In this document: positions 20,679 to 29,352 of the stretch, in pieces
How positions within the stretch are numbered: the stretch's first letter is position 1
Layout of the letters: each line of letters begins with the position of its first letter
NCBI RefSeq assembly: GCF_900114765.1
Contig: NZ_FOUD01000015.1
Location: 62,001-126,000, forward strand
Direction: 5' to 3'
Origin: Halopseudomonas pachastrellae
GTDB lineage: Bacteria; Pseudomonadota; Gammaproteobacteria; Pseudomonadales; Pseudomonadaceae
Length of the DNA: 64,000 bases
Made by a program: the position numbers and the translations under genes
The notes under the pieces: model-generated
Database searches by the model: none
The model's input: only the letters and a program-made list of their open reading frames with translations
Told to the model about the DNA's origin: nothing

Positions 20679-21688
20679 GGGGCGGTGTCTCGTCGGTTGG
20701 GTGCCAGCCGGATCAGCGCATCGCCCTCAGGCTCCCCGAGCCAGCTGGTCCAACCCAGGTGGCAGGGGTTGCGTTGGCCGATGCGCAGTTCGCGCAGCTC
20801 GTCACGGCGCAGCTGCAACTGCAGGTCGTACTGCAGGGGCGTGCGCAGCACAAATCTGAGCAGGGCACAGAGCGGGGCGTGGTCCTGCCCGGGGGGCAGA
20901 AAGCGGTGAAAGTCGTTCCAGTCGAGCTGGCGCAGATGAACCCGAAAGCGGCCGCTACCATCAACAACGGCGTTGCCGAGCACGCAGTCGCTGGCCAGCG
21001 TGCTGTTGTGTTGACCGAGTTGGCATAGCTGCTCGGGCGGAATCTCGATGCGCTGGGCCAGACACTGTTCCAGCTCGATATGCGGGTAACGGAAGTAGTA
21101 GCGCAATACGGCGCAGACCAGCTCGGCAGACTGGCTGCGCATGCCGATGAGGCCCAGATAAGGCAGCAGTCGCCGCGGTTCCAGGCCGACATCGGCGCCA
21201 TCGCAGTCAAGCCCGGCTGTGGCCAACAGACGCTGTGATAGCTGATCACTGGCGCCGCCCTGAAACCGGCTGTAGTACCGGTATTTTTGCCAGATAGGCA
21301 GCAGCAGGCGTTGCAGGCGGTCGTTGAACAGATCCAGCAGGTCGCGGATGCTGCGGCTGCCGGCGTCCTCACCGAGGGCTTGCTCGACATAGCTTGCCGG
21401 CAGCGGTGAAGCTGCACCACTCAGCGCGATCAGGTTGAGCTGCAGATGACAGTGCAGGCCGTCCGCGCGCTGTTCGAAGGTCAGCTGTTCGATATCACGG
21501 GTGGCGAAGCCCAGGCTCGGGTTGGCGCTGAAGCTGATGCGGCGGTACAGCGCTTGCGGGCCGAGTGTCGGGTGTTGCAGCTGCAGCTGGTCCATCAGCC
21601 TGAGCAGAGCTTGGTACAGGCTGTAGTGTTGAATGTCCCGCTGCAGGCGGGTCAGAACAGGGGCTGTTGGCCCATGCGCGGCACCCAT
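20672..21688 (-). CDS. tssG: T6SS baseplate protein TssG
   Basis: 338 residues from the ATG at 21688. This start overlaps the end of tssF by 37 bp, an arrangement common in this family, and gives the usual TssG length; an in-frame extension to 22045 is a shadow of tssF. Family features are the PTAPVLTRLQRDI start, the SFSANPSLGF strand, and the C-terminal LGWTSWLG. TssG forms the baseplate wedge with TssF, TssE and TssK. tssK is not in the window. Confidence 0.93.
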   Translation of the reverse strand: MGAAHGPTAPVLTRLQRDIQHYSLYQALLRLMDQLQLQHPTLGPQALYRRISFSANPSLGFATRDIEQLTFEQRADGLHCHLQLNLIALSGAASPLPASYVEQALGEDAGSRSIRDLLDLFNDRLQRLLLPIWQKYRYYSRFQGGASDQLSQRLLATAGLDCDGADVGLEPRRLLPYLGLIGMRSQSAELVCAVLRYYFRYPHIELEQCLAQRIEIPPEQLCQLGQHNSTLASDCVLGNAVVDGSGRFRVHLRQLDWNDFHRFLPPGQDHAPLCALLRFVLRTPLQYDLQLQLRRDELRELRIGQRNPCHLGWTSWLGEPEGDALIRLAPNRRDTAPC

Positions 21689-23430
21689 TGATAGGCATCC
21701 CCCTGTAGTGTGCTGACGGACAGCTCGTGGTAGGTGTTCAGGCCGGCGTGGTGGGCCAGAAATTCGTTGAGCACCGAGCAGAACAGGTAGAGGTCGCCGG
21801 CGCCGTTGTAGCGCTGCGCGTCGAGCTGCAATTCGGTGCGAATACCGCGCAGCGGCAGTCCTTGCTGCAGCCGCGCGACTTGGCGATGGGCAACCCGGAT
21901 CAGGCCGTCCAGGCGCTGTTGGCTGACGCGCGCGGCCTGCTGATCGTAGTGGCGCGGCAGGTCGTAGGAGCCGAGTACCCGGCGCAAGGCGCCGATGTCT
22001 TCCAGGCTCTGGTAGTTCAGCGCCATGTTGCTGATCAGCCGCCACAGACCGTCTTCATGCAATGGTGGCGCGTAGCTGGGCGTTACCCGCCCGATATTGC
22101 GAAACTGGATAAACTCGGGCGTGCCCTCGCAGGGCAGACAGATGTCGCCTTGTGCCAGCCGGGTGGGCAGGTGATGGTTGGTGCAGGTCAGCTCTACCGA
22201 CAGGGTTTCTTGCTGGTCCTGGGCTTGCGGAGCAAAACACAGGTAGCTGTCAGGGTTGTCACCCAGTAGCGAGGGATATTGCCGCAGGCTATAGCAGGGC
22301 ACAGGCTCGCTGCTGCCCAGGCGTCGGTCGTGTTCGAAGGCCTCGAACGGCGCGTAGCGGCGGTAGCCCATGCCGCCGGGCTTCCAGCCGGTGACGCGGT
22401 CAACCGAGAAAATGCCGCAGTGTTCCCCAGGCAGCTCAGAGGGGCGCAGTAGGTAACGGTCCTGTCGGCCGTCCAGCCGAATGGGGGTGGCGTCGTGGGC
22501 GAAGAGGTTGACGATTGGCGCACAGTGCAGGCGCAGATGTTCCCGGCCCGGGCTGATCTGCCGGCAGTCCGGATGACGCAGCTCGAACTGCAGAGATAGC
22601 GCGCGCGCAGTTTTCAGGCTGTCGCCGGCGCGCTGCTGCCACTGCTCAAGGCCCTTGAGCTCGACAAACAGAAACTTCTCCGCAAAGGCAAAGTACTCCT
22701 GCAGGTGCCGGTAGCCGTTAAAGGTGTTATCGGCATAGGGCAGCAGAGCCTGTTCAGCCTCAAAGCCGGCCGCCGTCAGGTGGTCAGATGGCAGGGTGAG
22801 TGAGCAATGCTCTGCGCCCAGAGGCTGGCCGTCGGCATCCAGTGCCTGCACGCCGATGCTTTGCAGGTGCTGGGTCAGAAACAGGTAGAGATTACGGCTG
22901 ACGTGCTCGTCGCCGCTTAGGTGCAGGCGCAGGGTGTCGAGCTTTACGCTGTTGAGGCTGCCTTCGGCCGTCAGCTGCAGGCGCAGTTCCAGCCGCGCGC
23001 CCAGACTGTGGCTGTGGTAGCTGACATGTTCGAGGTCCAGTGGCAGCAGGCGGGTGGGGCCGGCGGTGCGAAAACGGCAGCGCACGCCGTCGACCGGGTG
23101 TGATTCTACCGGTGTCTGTGCCAGGACCAGCAGCTCAGGTAGCGGGCGCTTGAGAGGTTCAAACTGCAGCATGGCGAAGGATGGCAGGGGCCGCATGCAG
23201 TTGGGCCACAGCAGGTGCATCAGCGAGTGAGTCAGCTCGGGGAGCTCGTCATCCAGCTTTTGGCGCAGTCGCCCGGTCAGGAAGGCAACCCCTTCTAGCA
23301 GGCGCTCAACGTCCGGGTCGCTGCTGCTGCTCTCCAAATAGGGGGCCAGGGCCGGGTTGCGGCGGGCAAACTCACGGCCCTGCTCGCGCAGTGCGCTGAG
23401 TTCGCTCTGGTAATAGTGGTTGAAGGACAT
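21652..23430 (-). CDS. tssF: T6SS baseplate protein TssF
   Basis: 592 residues from the ATG at 23430, which gives the typical N terminus MSFNHYYQSELSALREQGRE. Other family marks are DPDVERLLEGVAFLTGRLRQ at about 36-55, ELTHSLMHLLWP, and the FSVDRVTG motif. Two TssF copies bind one TssG in each baseplate wedge. It starts 2 bp after tssE and overlaps tssG, so the three are translationally coupled. Confidence 0.94.
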   Translation of the reverse strand: MSFNHYYQSELSALREQGREFARRNPALAPYLESSSSDPDVERLLEGVAFLTGRLRQKLDDELPELTHSLMHLLWPNCMRPLPSFAMLQFEPLKRPLPELLVLAQTPVESHPVDGVRCRFRTAGPTRLLPLDLEHVSYHSHSLGARLELRLQLTAEGSLNSVKLDTLRLHLSGDEHVSRNLYLFLTQHLQSIGVQALDADGQPLGAEHCSLTLPSDHLTAAGFEAEQALLPYADNTFNGYRHLQEYFAFAEKFLFVELKGLEQWQQRAGDSLKTARALSLQFELRHPDCRQISPGREHLRLHCAPIVNLFAHDATPIRLDGRQDRYLLRPSELPGEHCGIFSVDRVTGWKPGGMGYRRYAPFEAFEHDRRLGSSEPVPCYSLRQYPSLLGDNPDSYLCFAPQAQDQQETLSVELTCTNHHLPTRLAQGDICLPCEGTPEFIQFRNIGRVTPSYAPPLHEDGLWRLISNMALNYQSLEDIGALRRVLGSYDLPRHYDQQAARVSQQRLDGLIRVAHRQVARLQQGLPLRGIRTELQLDAQRYNGAGDLYLFCSVLNEFLAHHAGLNTYHELSVSTLQGDAYQWVPRMGQQPLF

Positions 23431-23432
23431 GC

Positions 23433-23861
23433 TCAGTGCGACCCGCTGTGCATGACCTGGGTCTGGCCCTGGCCGTCCAGCTCGATGCAAAAGCTTACTG
23501 GCTGTTGCAGATCGCCAACATTCAATCTGGCGTGGATGTCGAAGGTCAGATGCAGGGGATCAGCGCCGTCACCTTTACTGACCACGCGTACCTGCTGCAG
23601 GCGGGGTTCATAGGTGTTGATGAAGCGCTCTATGGCCATGCGTGCCTGCTGACGGGTGTCGTGCAGCGACAGGCGCATATCGTTGAGCTCGGGCAGGCCG
23701 TAGTCCGGCAGCATCTGGACGCTGCCGGCCCGCGCACTGAGCATGCGCGTCAGGTGGTTGGCGATAGAGGCGCTGACGCTGAGTTCGCGCGGCTGGTGTC
23801 CGCGCGCCTGGGCGCTGCCGCCCAAGCGCTCGAACAGGGTGCCGTAGTACGGGGCCGCCAT
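23433..23861 (-). CDS. tssE: T6SS baseplate protein TssE (gp25-like)
   Basis: 142 residues from the ATG at 23861, which shares one base with the tssC stop (TGATG). The gp25/lysozyme-like fold shows in SIANHLTRMLSARAGSVQ, PDYGLPELNDM and the EPRLQQVRV region. TssE joins the sheath to the baseplate. The EPR motif at about 92-94 is the conserved contact to the sheath handshake. Confidence 0.93.
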   Translation of the reverse strand: MAAPYYGTLFERLGGSAQARGHQPRELSVSASIANHLTRMLSARAGSVQMLPDYGLPELNDMRLSLHDTRQQARMAIERFINTYEPRLQQVRVVSKGDGADPLHLTFDIHARLNVGDLQQPVSFCIELDGQGQTQVMHSGSH

Positions 23862-25336
23862 CAGTCTCGATCCAGTTTGCCGACCAGCGACAGGGTAAAG
23901 TCGGCGCCCATGTACTTGAAGTGCGGCCGCACGCTGAGGCTGACCCGGTACCAACCCGGTTGACCTGCGACGTCCTGCACTTGCACTTCAGCGGCTCGCA
24001 AGGGGCGACGGCCGCGTACCTCGGCGCTTGGGTTGTCCTGGTCAGCCACGTATTGACGAATCCACTTGTTCAGCTCCAGCTCCAGATCGGTGCGCTCTTT
24101 CCATGCGCCGATCTGTTCGCGCTGCAGCACCTTCAGGTAGTGGGCCAGGCGGTTGACGATGAACAGGTAGGGCAACTGAGTGCCGAGGCGAAAGTTCAGT
24201 TCGGCGTTCTTGCCTTCTTCGCTATTGCCAAAGAAACGGGCCTTCTGGGTGGAGTTGGCAGAGAAGAACGCGGCGTTGTCGCTGCCCTTGCGCATGGTCA
24301 GCGCGATAAATCCGGCGTCTGCCAGCTCGTATTCGCGTCGATCGGATACCAGTACCTCGGTGGGTATCTTGGTTTCGATTTCGCCCATGCTGGCAAAGTG
24401 GTGCAGCGGCAGGTCGTCGACTGCGCCGCCACTTTGCGGGCCGATGATATTGGGGCACCAGCGATAGCGCGCAAAGCTGTCGGTCAGGCGGGTAGCGAAG
24501 GTAAAGGCGGTGTTGCCCCAGAGGTAGTGTTCATGGCTGTCGCTGACCGACTCGCGGTAGGCGAAGCTGCGGACCGGGTTGTCCTCGGGGTCGTAGGGGG
24601 TGCGCAGCAGAAAGCGCGGCAGGGTGAGGCCGACGTAGCGCGCATCTTCGCTCTCGCGAAAGCCTTGCCACTTGGCGAATTGCGGGCCGTCGAAGTGATC
24701 CTTGAGGTCTTTCAGGTCGGGCAGGCCGGTGTAACTGTCCAGCCCAAAAAAGCCAGCGCCGGCGGCGGCGATGAAGGGCGCGTGGGCCATGCTGGCAACC
24801 CCGGCCACTTGCTGCAGCAGGCGGATATCCTGAGTGCCGGGGCCAAATTCGTAGTTGGCGATCATGGCGCCAACGGGCTGCCCGCCAAACTGGCCGTACT
24901 CTGCTGTATAGACATGTTTGTACAGGCCGGATTGAACCAGTTCCGGGCTGTCTTCAAAGTCATCGAGCAGATCCTGTTTGGAGGCGTTGATCAGCTCCAG
25001 GCGGATGTTTTCACGAAAGTCGGTGCGCTCTACCAGCAACTTCAGGCCCCGCCATGCAGACTCAAGCTGCTGAAAGTCGGGGTGGTGCAGAATGCTGTCC
25101 ATCTGCCGGCTGAGTTTGCTGTCAATCTCGGCGATCATGCGATCTACCAGCGCTTTTTTTACCGGCTCACGTTGGTTGTGCGGTTTCAGCAACTCGCTGA
25201 TAAAGGCCGAGACGCCCCGCCGGGCGATGGCATAGGACTCGTCTTCGGGGTGCAGGTGGGTTTCGGCGATAACGCGATCCAGCAGGCTGTCGCTGGTCTG
25301 GCTGGCGCTACCTTGTACGGCGGCGTGTGTACTCAT
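23861..25336 (-). CDS. tssC: T6SS sheath large subunit TssC (VipB)
   Basis: 491 residues. Forms the contractile sheath with TssB. Recognisable TssC segments are HPDFQQLESAWRGLKLLV, YKHVYTAEYGQFGGQPVG, the FRESEDARYVGL strand, and the C-terminal VRPHFKYMGADFTLSL. Full family length with no break. 12 bp separate it from tssB. Confidence 0.96.
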   Translation of the reverse strand: MSTHAAVQGSASQTSDSLLDRVIAETHLHPEDESYAIARRGVSAFISELLKPHNQREPVKKALVDRMIAEIDSKLSRQMDSILHHPDFQQLESAWRGLKLLVERTDFRENIRLELINASKQDLLDDFEDSPELVQSGLYKHVYTAEYGQFGGQPVGAMIANYEFGPGTQDIRLLQQVAGVASMAHAPFIAAAGAGFFGLDSYTGLPDLKDLKDHFDGPQFAKWQGFRESEDARYVGLTLPRFLLRTPYDPEDNPVRSFAYRESVSDSHEHYLWGNTAFTFATRLTDSFARYRWCPNIIGPQSGGAVDDLPLHHFASMGEIETKIPTEVLVSDRREYELADAGFIALTMRKGSDNAAFFSANSTQKARFFGNSEEGKNAELNFRLGTQLPYLFIVNRLAHYLKVLQREQIGAWKERTDLELELNKWIRQYVADQDNPSAEVRGRRPLRAAEVQVQDVAGQPGWYRVSLSVRPHFKYMGADFTLSLVGKLDRD

Positions 25337-25348
25337 GGCAGTCTCCGG

Positions 25349-25846
25349 TCAGGCGTTGTCGGCCAGCCCCAGCTCAGCCAGGACCTGGCTGCGGGCGTGT
25401 TCATCGTTAAGTAGCGCTTCAATCGCACGGCGAAAGGCGGGGGTGTTGCCCAGCGGCCCCTTGAGGGCCACCAGCGCTTCGCGCAGCTCCATTAGCTGCC
25501 CCAGTTCGGGAACCTGCTGCACCAGACTGGCGGGGTTGAAGTCGCGCATGGAGCGAATGTCCAGCTGCACCGGCAGGTCGTTTTCGTTGTCTGCCTCGTC
25601 CTGCAGGCGATTGGGTACGGTGAAGGCCAGCGACAGTTCCTGCTTGGCCAGCACGTCGTCAAAGCTGTTGGCGTCGACGGCAATCGGCTTGCGCTGCTCG
25701 ATGCTGCGTTCGTCCTGGCGCTGGGTGAAGTCACCGAGCACCACCAGCTTGAGCGGCAGTTCGACATCCTGCTGCACGTCGCCGGTATTGGGTGTAAAGG
25801 TGACGTTGACTCGCTCACGCGGGGCGACGCTGTTGTCTTTGGCCAT
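25349..25846 (-). CDS. tssB: T6SS sheath small subunit TssB (VipA)
   Basis: 165 residues. Contains the family marks RVNVTFTP, LKLVVLGDFT and DLPVQLDIRSMRDFNPASLV. The C-terminal helices (ALVALKGPLGNTPAFRRAI) pack against TssC. The start codon shares one base with the tssA stop (TGATG). Confidence 0.95.
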   Translation of the reverse strand: MAKDNSVAPRERVNVTFTPNTGDVQQDVELPLKLVVLGDFTQRQDERSIEQRKPIAVDANSFDDVLAKQELSLAFTVPNRLQDEADNENDLPVQLDIRSMRDFNPASLVQQVPELGQLMELREALVALKGPLGNTPAFRRAIEALLNDEHARSQVLAELGLADNA

Positions 25847-27330
25847 CAGGGCTCTCCTTGCAGGGCAGGCCGGGCGGCCTGATCGAGGGTGTGTTCGATA
25901 TCCAGCCAGGCCAATTGCTGTTGCAAGGCCTGCTGGCTGGTTTTGTCACGGGGCAGGCTGACACTGCTTTGCTGCAACAGGCGCAGGGTGTCGATCAGCA
26001 GTCTGGGCTCCCACAACGCCAGGGACTGGTTGGCTTGCAGCTGTTGCCGGATGCATTCGAGCAGGGCGCGCGCCTGATCGGCCTGGCCGTTGTGCAGGTG
26101 CAGGCGCGCCAACTCAAGGCGGGCAATGACACGGGGGCGCTCGCCTGGCTGGCCCTGCACCTGGCGTTGCAACTCCGCGGCGGCTGCAGCAAAGCCATTG
26201 CGTTGCAGTATCTCAACGGGGCTGGCGTCGTCGTTTGGGGCCCTCGCTTCCGGCGCAGCTGCGGGCGTGCTGGCGATCCATTGGCGGGTGGTTTGACTGG
26301 CAAAAGGGGTGCCGTCGCTGAAGCGCAGGTGTTCCAGCCCGGGCAGGTCGCGCAGTAGTTGCTGCAGTTGCAGGCGTAGCTGATCGGCAGCGTTGCTGGC
26401 GCTGATGGCCTGACAGCATTGCCAGGCCAAGTGGTGGCCGTCCAGCCAGAAGGGGGCGCGGCGCAGGCTATTTTCGATCTCATGCAAGAGCTGGCGCGGA
26501 TCGCCGCTGTGCAATTGCTCGGTATAACGGTTCACGCGCTCCGGCGGCCGGGGGCGTAGTTGGGTGATCAGCTCCGCATTGTGGCTCGGCAGCGTCGACA
26601 GGCTGGCGCGAATCAGGGTGCGGGTCAGGTTGATGGCGTGGTGCTCTTGCGCCCCGTCGCCCAGCCACCACTGCAGCAGCGGTGCCGCGCAGTCCTGTAG
26701 GTGCTTCAGGCGTTGCTGGGCCTCGCGTTCGCTGTTGATTACGCTGTTGTCGACGGCTGATGCCACCGGCGCCGCTGATGGCGCCTGACTGGCTGGTGCC
26801 TGCGCGGGTTCTTGCTCTGCAGGTGCGGCGCTGTCGAGCTGTTGGGCCAAGTGCTGCCAGCTATCACTCTGGTCGTTGTCGATGGCCCGCAGGGCGCTGG
26901 CCAATCGCTCCATGCTGCTGCGCAGCGCACGGCGAAGCGGCTCCTGGCTGGCGGCAAGCTCGGGGTGCTCGGCCAGTCTGCCATGTAGCCAGCTGAGGGC
27001 GGCCAGGCGCCCGCGCAGGCGTGGTGGCTGGCTGCTGGCCCAGTGATGGGTAATCAGGGTTTCAAGCGCTTGCAGCGCAGGCACTAGCCCGGAGCAGCCC
27101 TGCAGCTGCAGGCAACTTAGGCTGTACCAGCAACTGACGTGCAAATCGTGGCCCAGGGGCATGAGGTGCGCCCCAAGCGTTTGCACCTGCTGCCAGTCGG
27201 GCGCTTGATCAGCATGCACGGATGCCAGTTTGCCGATTTCGGCCTCCAGCAACACAAACTCCTCGCTGGCGCGCAGGTCGTTATTGGCTGCGCGGGCGCC
27301 GGACTGGTCGAGGCTGGGTGATGGCAGCAT
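25846..27330 (-). CDS. tssA: T6SS protein TssA (ImpA N-terminal domain)
   Basis: 494 residues from the ATG at 27330, with AGGA about 9 bases upstream; a start at 27363 is also possible. The N-terminal ImpA domain lies at about 10-150 (DWQQVQTLGAHLMPLGHDLH, then LRGRLAALSWLHGRL). A Pro/Ala-rich linker follows (about 180-200), and a C-terminal VasJ-like part ends with LAWLDIEHTL. TssA primes sheath polymerisation at the baseplate. It is the first gene of the operon. Confidence 0.9.
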   Translation of the reverse strand: MLPSPSLDQSGARAANNDLRASEEFVLLEAEIGKLASVHADQAPDWQQVQTLGAHLMPLGHDLHVSCWYSLSCLQLQGCSGLVPALQALETLITHHWASSQPPRLRGRLAALSWLHGRLAEHPELAASQEPLRRALRSSMERLASALRAIDNDQSDSWQHLAQQLDSAAPAEQEPAQAPASQAPSAAPVASAVDNSVINSEREAQQRLKHLQDCAAPLLQWWLGDGAQEHHAINLTRTLIRASLSTLPSHNAELITQLRPRPPERVNRYTEQLHSGDPRQLLHEIENSLRRAPFWLDGHHLAWQCCQAISASNAADQLRLQLQQLLRDLPGLEHLRFSDGTPFASQTTRQWIASTPAAAPEARAPNDDASPVEILQRNGFAAAAAELQRQVQGQPGERPRVIARLELARLHLHNGQADQARALLECIRQQLQANQSLALWEPRLLIDTLRLLQQSSVSLPRDKTSQQALQQQLAWLDIEHTLDQAARPALQGEP

Positions 27331-27693
27331 GTTGACGTTCCTGTCCCCTGGTTGGCGATACATCCTGTTCGCCCTTGATGCATGACGTTGTTTGTCGAGC
27401 GGCGCATGCTAGGTAGCACGCCCCTTCGCTGGCAAACGTCGGGTCTGTGAGCTGGTTAGCGCTTAGGGGGTGGATTAATCGAGCTTTGGCTCCTTGGGTG
27501 ACGGTCGGTTTTTATTTAAAACAACGGGTTACAAGAGGCTTGTCAGGCTTTTTGTCTGGGTTGGGGCGGTCTGTGGTGGGTTCGGGGTTCTGTGCGCCAG
27601 TCATCATTTGTTGGGTGTAGTAACCCGCTGTTACCCCTTTTCTGGGGAGCCGGCGCATGATGGTGTTCTACTCAAACGCATGGAGGATGCGAC
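27331..27693. other. Intergenic region between tssA and the DJ-1 gene
   Basis: About 360 bp between two divergent genes, so it should hold the promoters of the T6SS operon and of the DJ-1-like gene. I found no match to the -24/-12 sigma-54 consensus on the minus strand that I would defend. A spaced 8-bp inverted pair, CGGGTTAC (27525-27532) and GTAACCCG (27620-27627), is the only symmetry I noticed. No small gene is convincing. Confidence 0.55.
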
Positions 27694-28275
27694 GTGTCGA
27701 CCAAGAAAATTCTGCTGCTTGCCGGGGACTTTACTGAAGACTACGAGACCATGGTGCCGTTTCAGGCGCTGACCATGCTCGGTTATCAGGTTGATGCGGT
27801 GTGCCCGGATAAGGCGGCGGGTGATACCGTGAAAACCGCAATTCACGATTTTGAGGGTGATCAGACCTACACAGAAAAACCCGGCCACCTATTTGCCCTG
27901 ACCGCTGATTTCGACAGCGTGAAGGTGGAGGATTATGTGGGGCTGGTGGTGCCGGGTGGCCGCGCACCGGAGTATCTGCGCCTGAATGAGCGCGTGATCG
28001 AGATCGTGCAGGGCTTTGCTGCTGCGGACAAGCCCATCGCGGCGGTTTGCCATGGCGCCCAATTGCTCGCCGCTGCTGGTATCCTGCAGGGCCGTGAATG
28101 CAGTGCTTACCCTGCATGTGGGCCGGACGTGCGCATGGCCGGTGGCACCTACATCGACATTCCGGCTGATCAGGTCCATGTGCAGGGCAACCTGGTCACG
28201 GCGCCCGCCTGGCCGTCGCATCCGCGTTGGCTGGCTGCGTTCGTCAAGGTGCTGGGCGCGCGCATTGAGCTGTAG
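27694..28275 (+). CDS. DJ-1/PfpI-family protein
   Basis: 193 residues from a GTG at 27694, with GGAGG 7 bases upstream. A Rossmann-like class I glutamine-amidotransferase fold. The nucleophile-elbow Cys lies in AVCHGAQLL (about 109), and [11 protein letters not shown] is the preceding loop. Members act as glyoxalase III, chaperone/deglycase or peptidase; the specific activity cannot be decided here. It may be cotranscribed with the ribbon-helix-helix gene 53 bp downstream. Confidence 0.9.
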   Translation: MSTKKILLLAGDFTEDYETMVPFQALTMLGYQVDAVCPDKAAGDTVKTAIHDFEGDQTYTEKPGHLFALTADFDSVKVEDYVGLVVPGGRAPEYLRLNERVIEIVQGFAAADKPIAAVCHGAQLLAAAGILQGRECSAYPACGPDVRMAGGTYIDIPADQVHVQGNLVTAPAWPSHPRWLAAFVKVLGARIEL

Positions 28276-28328
28276 CTGCACTGACCCAACCGTATTTGCC
28301 GGGCTGTTAACGCCTGCAGGAGAGCCGT

Positions 28329-28640
28329 ATGTGTGAACTCTACGTCAAGGCCGATCCGATTCTTTACGAATCGCGCTCACGCTCGTTACGTATCCGCGGT
28401 GTGGTCACAACACTGCGCCTGGAAAATCAGTTCTGGGACATCCTGCAGGAGATCGCCGAGGTCGATGGGATGACGACCAATCAGCTGATCACCAAGTTGT
28501 ATGACGAGGTCATGGAGCTGCGCGGGGAGGTGGTCAATTTTGCCTCGTTTCTGCGTGTGAGCTGCACCCGCTACCTGTCTCAGCGTGAGGCACGTGTGGT
28601 GCCCTTGGCGCTGGTCGGGCGCAGTACAGCGCAAGGCTGA
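28329..28640 (+). CDS. Ribbon-helix-helix domain protein
   Basis: 103 residues. The stretch RSLRIRGVVTTLRLENQFWDI followed by two helices (ILQEIAEVDGMTTNQLITKL) is a ribbon-helix-helix fold of the type often seen as a small DNA-binding protein. No toxin gene is adjacent, so an antitoxin role is not supported. The start is supported by AGGAGAG upstream. A terminator follows at 28671. Confidence 0.8.
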   Translation: MCELYVKADPILYESRSRSLRIRGVVTTLRLENQFWDILQEIAEVDGMTTNQLITKLYDEVMELRGEVVNFASFLRVSCTRYLSQREARVVPLALVGRSTAQG

Positions 28641-28670
28641 ATTGCTGCCCAGCTGTACGGTTGGTTAAAG

Positions 28671-28702
28671 ACGGCATCCTGCTAGGATGCCGTTTTCATT
28701 TC
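28671..28702 (+). terminator. Rho-independent terminator
   Basis: ACGGCATCCT (28671-28680), loop GCT, AGGATGCCGT (28684-28693), then TTTCATTTC. It ends the DJ-1/ribbon-helix-helix transcript just before the LysE gene. Confidence 0.8.
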
Positions 28703-28716
28703 TGGCAGACCCTTTC

Positions 28717-29352
28717 ATGTCACTCGATACCTGGCTGGCCTTTTTCGTTGCGTGCTGGATCATCAGCCTGTCTCCGGGCGCTGGCGCTATCGCATCCATG
28801 TCCAGTGGGCTCAATTACGGCTTTGCCCGAGGCTACTGGACGGCGCTGGGCCTGCAACTGGGGCTGGTATTGCAGGTGACTGTGGTGGCGGCGGGTGTCG
28901 GCGCACTGCTGGCGACCTCGGCGCTGGCATTCACGCTGATCAAATGGTTTGGCGTGCTCTATCTGCTCTACCTGGCGCTGCGTCAGTGGCGGGCGCCGGT
29001 GCAAGCGCCTGACAGCGTAGCGCTGAGCGGTGCCGTCGGCGTCAGCCCTTGGGGATTGCTGCTGCGCGGTTTGCTGGTCAATGCCGGTAATCCCAAGGCG
29101 GTGGTATTCATGCTGGCGGTCTTGCCGCAGTTTCTCGCGGTACAGCAGCCATTGCTGCCCCAATACCTGGTGATGGGGGCGACTATGATCGCGGTAGATC
29201 TGATCGTTATGGCAGGTTACACCGGCCTGGCATCCAGGCTGCTGCGATTGTTGCGCTCTCCGCGTCAGCAGCGGGTATTGAATCGCACCTTCGCAGGCCT
29301 GTTTGCCGGCGCCGCTGGCGCCCTGACGTTGGTACGTCGCGGCGTCAGCTGA
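28717..29352 (+). CDS. LysE/RhtB-family amino acid exporter
   Basis: 211 residues from the ATG at 28717 (MSLDTWLAFFVACW), the usual RhtB start; the longer start at 28687 falls inside the terminator region. Six hydrophobic segments, with SLSPGAGAI in the first loop and VNAGNPKAVVFMLAVLPQF in the fourth, are family marks. Exports an amino acid or derivative, substrate unknown. The 3' end overlaps the convergent AraC gene by 8 bp. Confidence 0.9.
   Translation: MSLDTWLAFFVACWIISLSPGAGAIASMSSGLNYGFARGYWTALGLQLGLVLQVTVVAAGVGALLATSALAFTLIKWFGVLYLLYLALRQWRAPVQAPDSVALSGAVGVSPWGLLLRGLLVNAGNPKAVVFMLAVLPQFLAVQQPLLPQYLVMGATMIAVDLIVMAGYTGLASRLLRLLRSPRQQRVLNRTFAGLFAGAAGALTLVRRGVS

Noticed and set aside
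21689-22045. N-terminal extension of tssG
   Set aside because: It is an Arg/Pro-rich shadow of tssF. The family start fits the ATG at 21688.
23921-25414. A 497-residue open frame antisense to tssC
   Set aside because: Opposite a full-length TssC with clear motifs; composition rich in Gly, Val and Ala without domains.
27429-27460. Possible sigma-54 promoter for tssA
   Set aside because: GCAAACGTCGGGTCT read on the minus strand keeps TTGC but lacks the GG doublet at -24.
28329-28640. Ribbon-helix-helix gene as antitoxin
   Set aside because: No toxin-sized partner gene overlaps or adjoins it.
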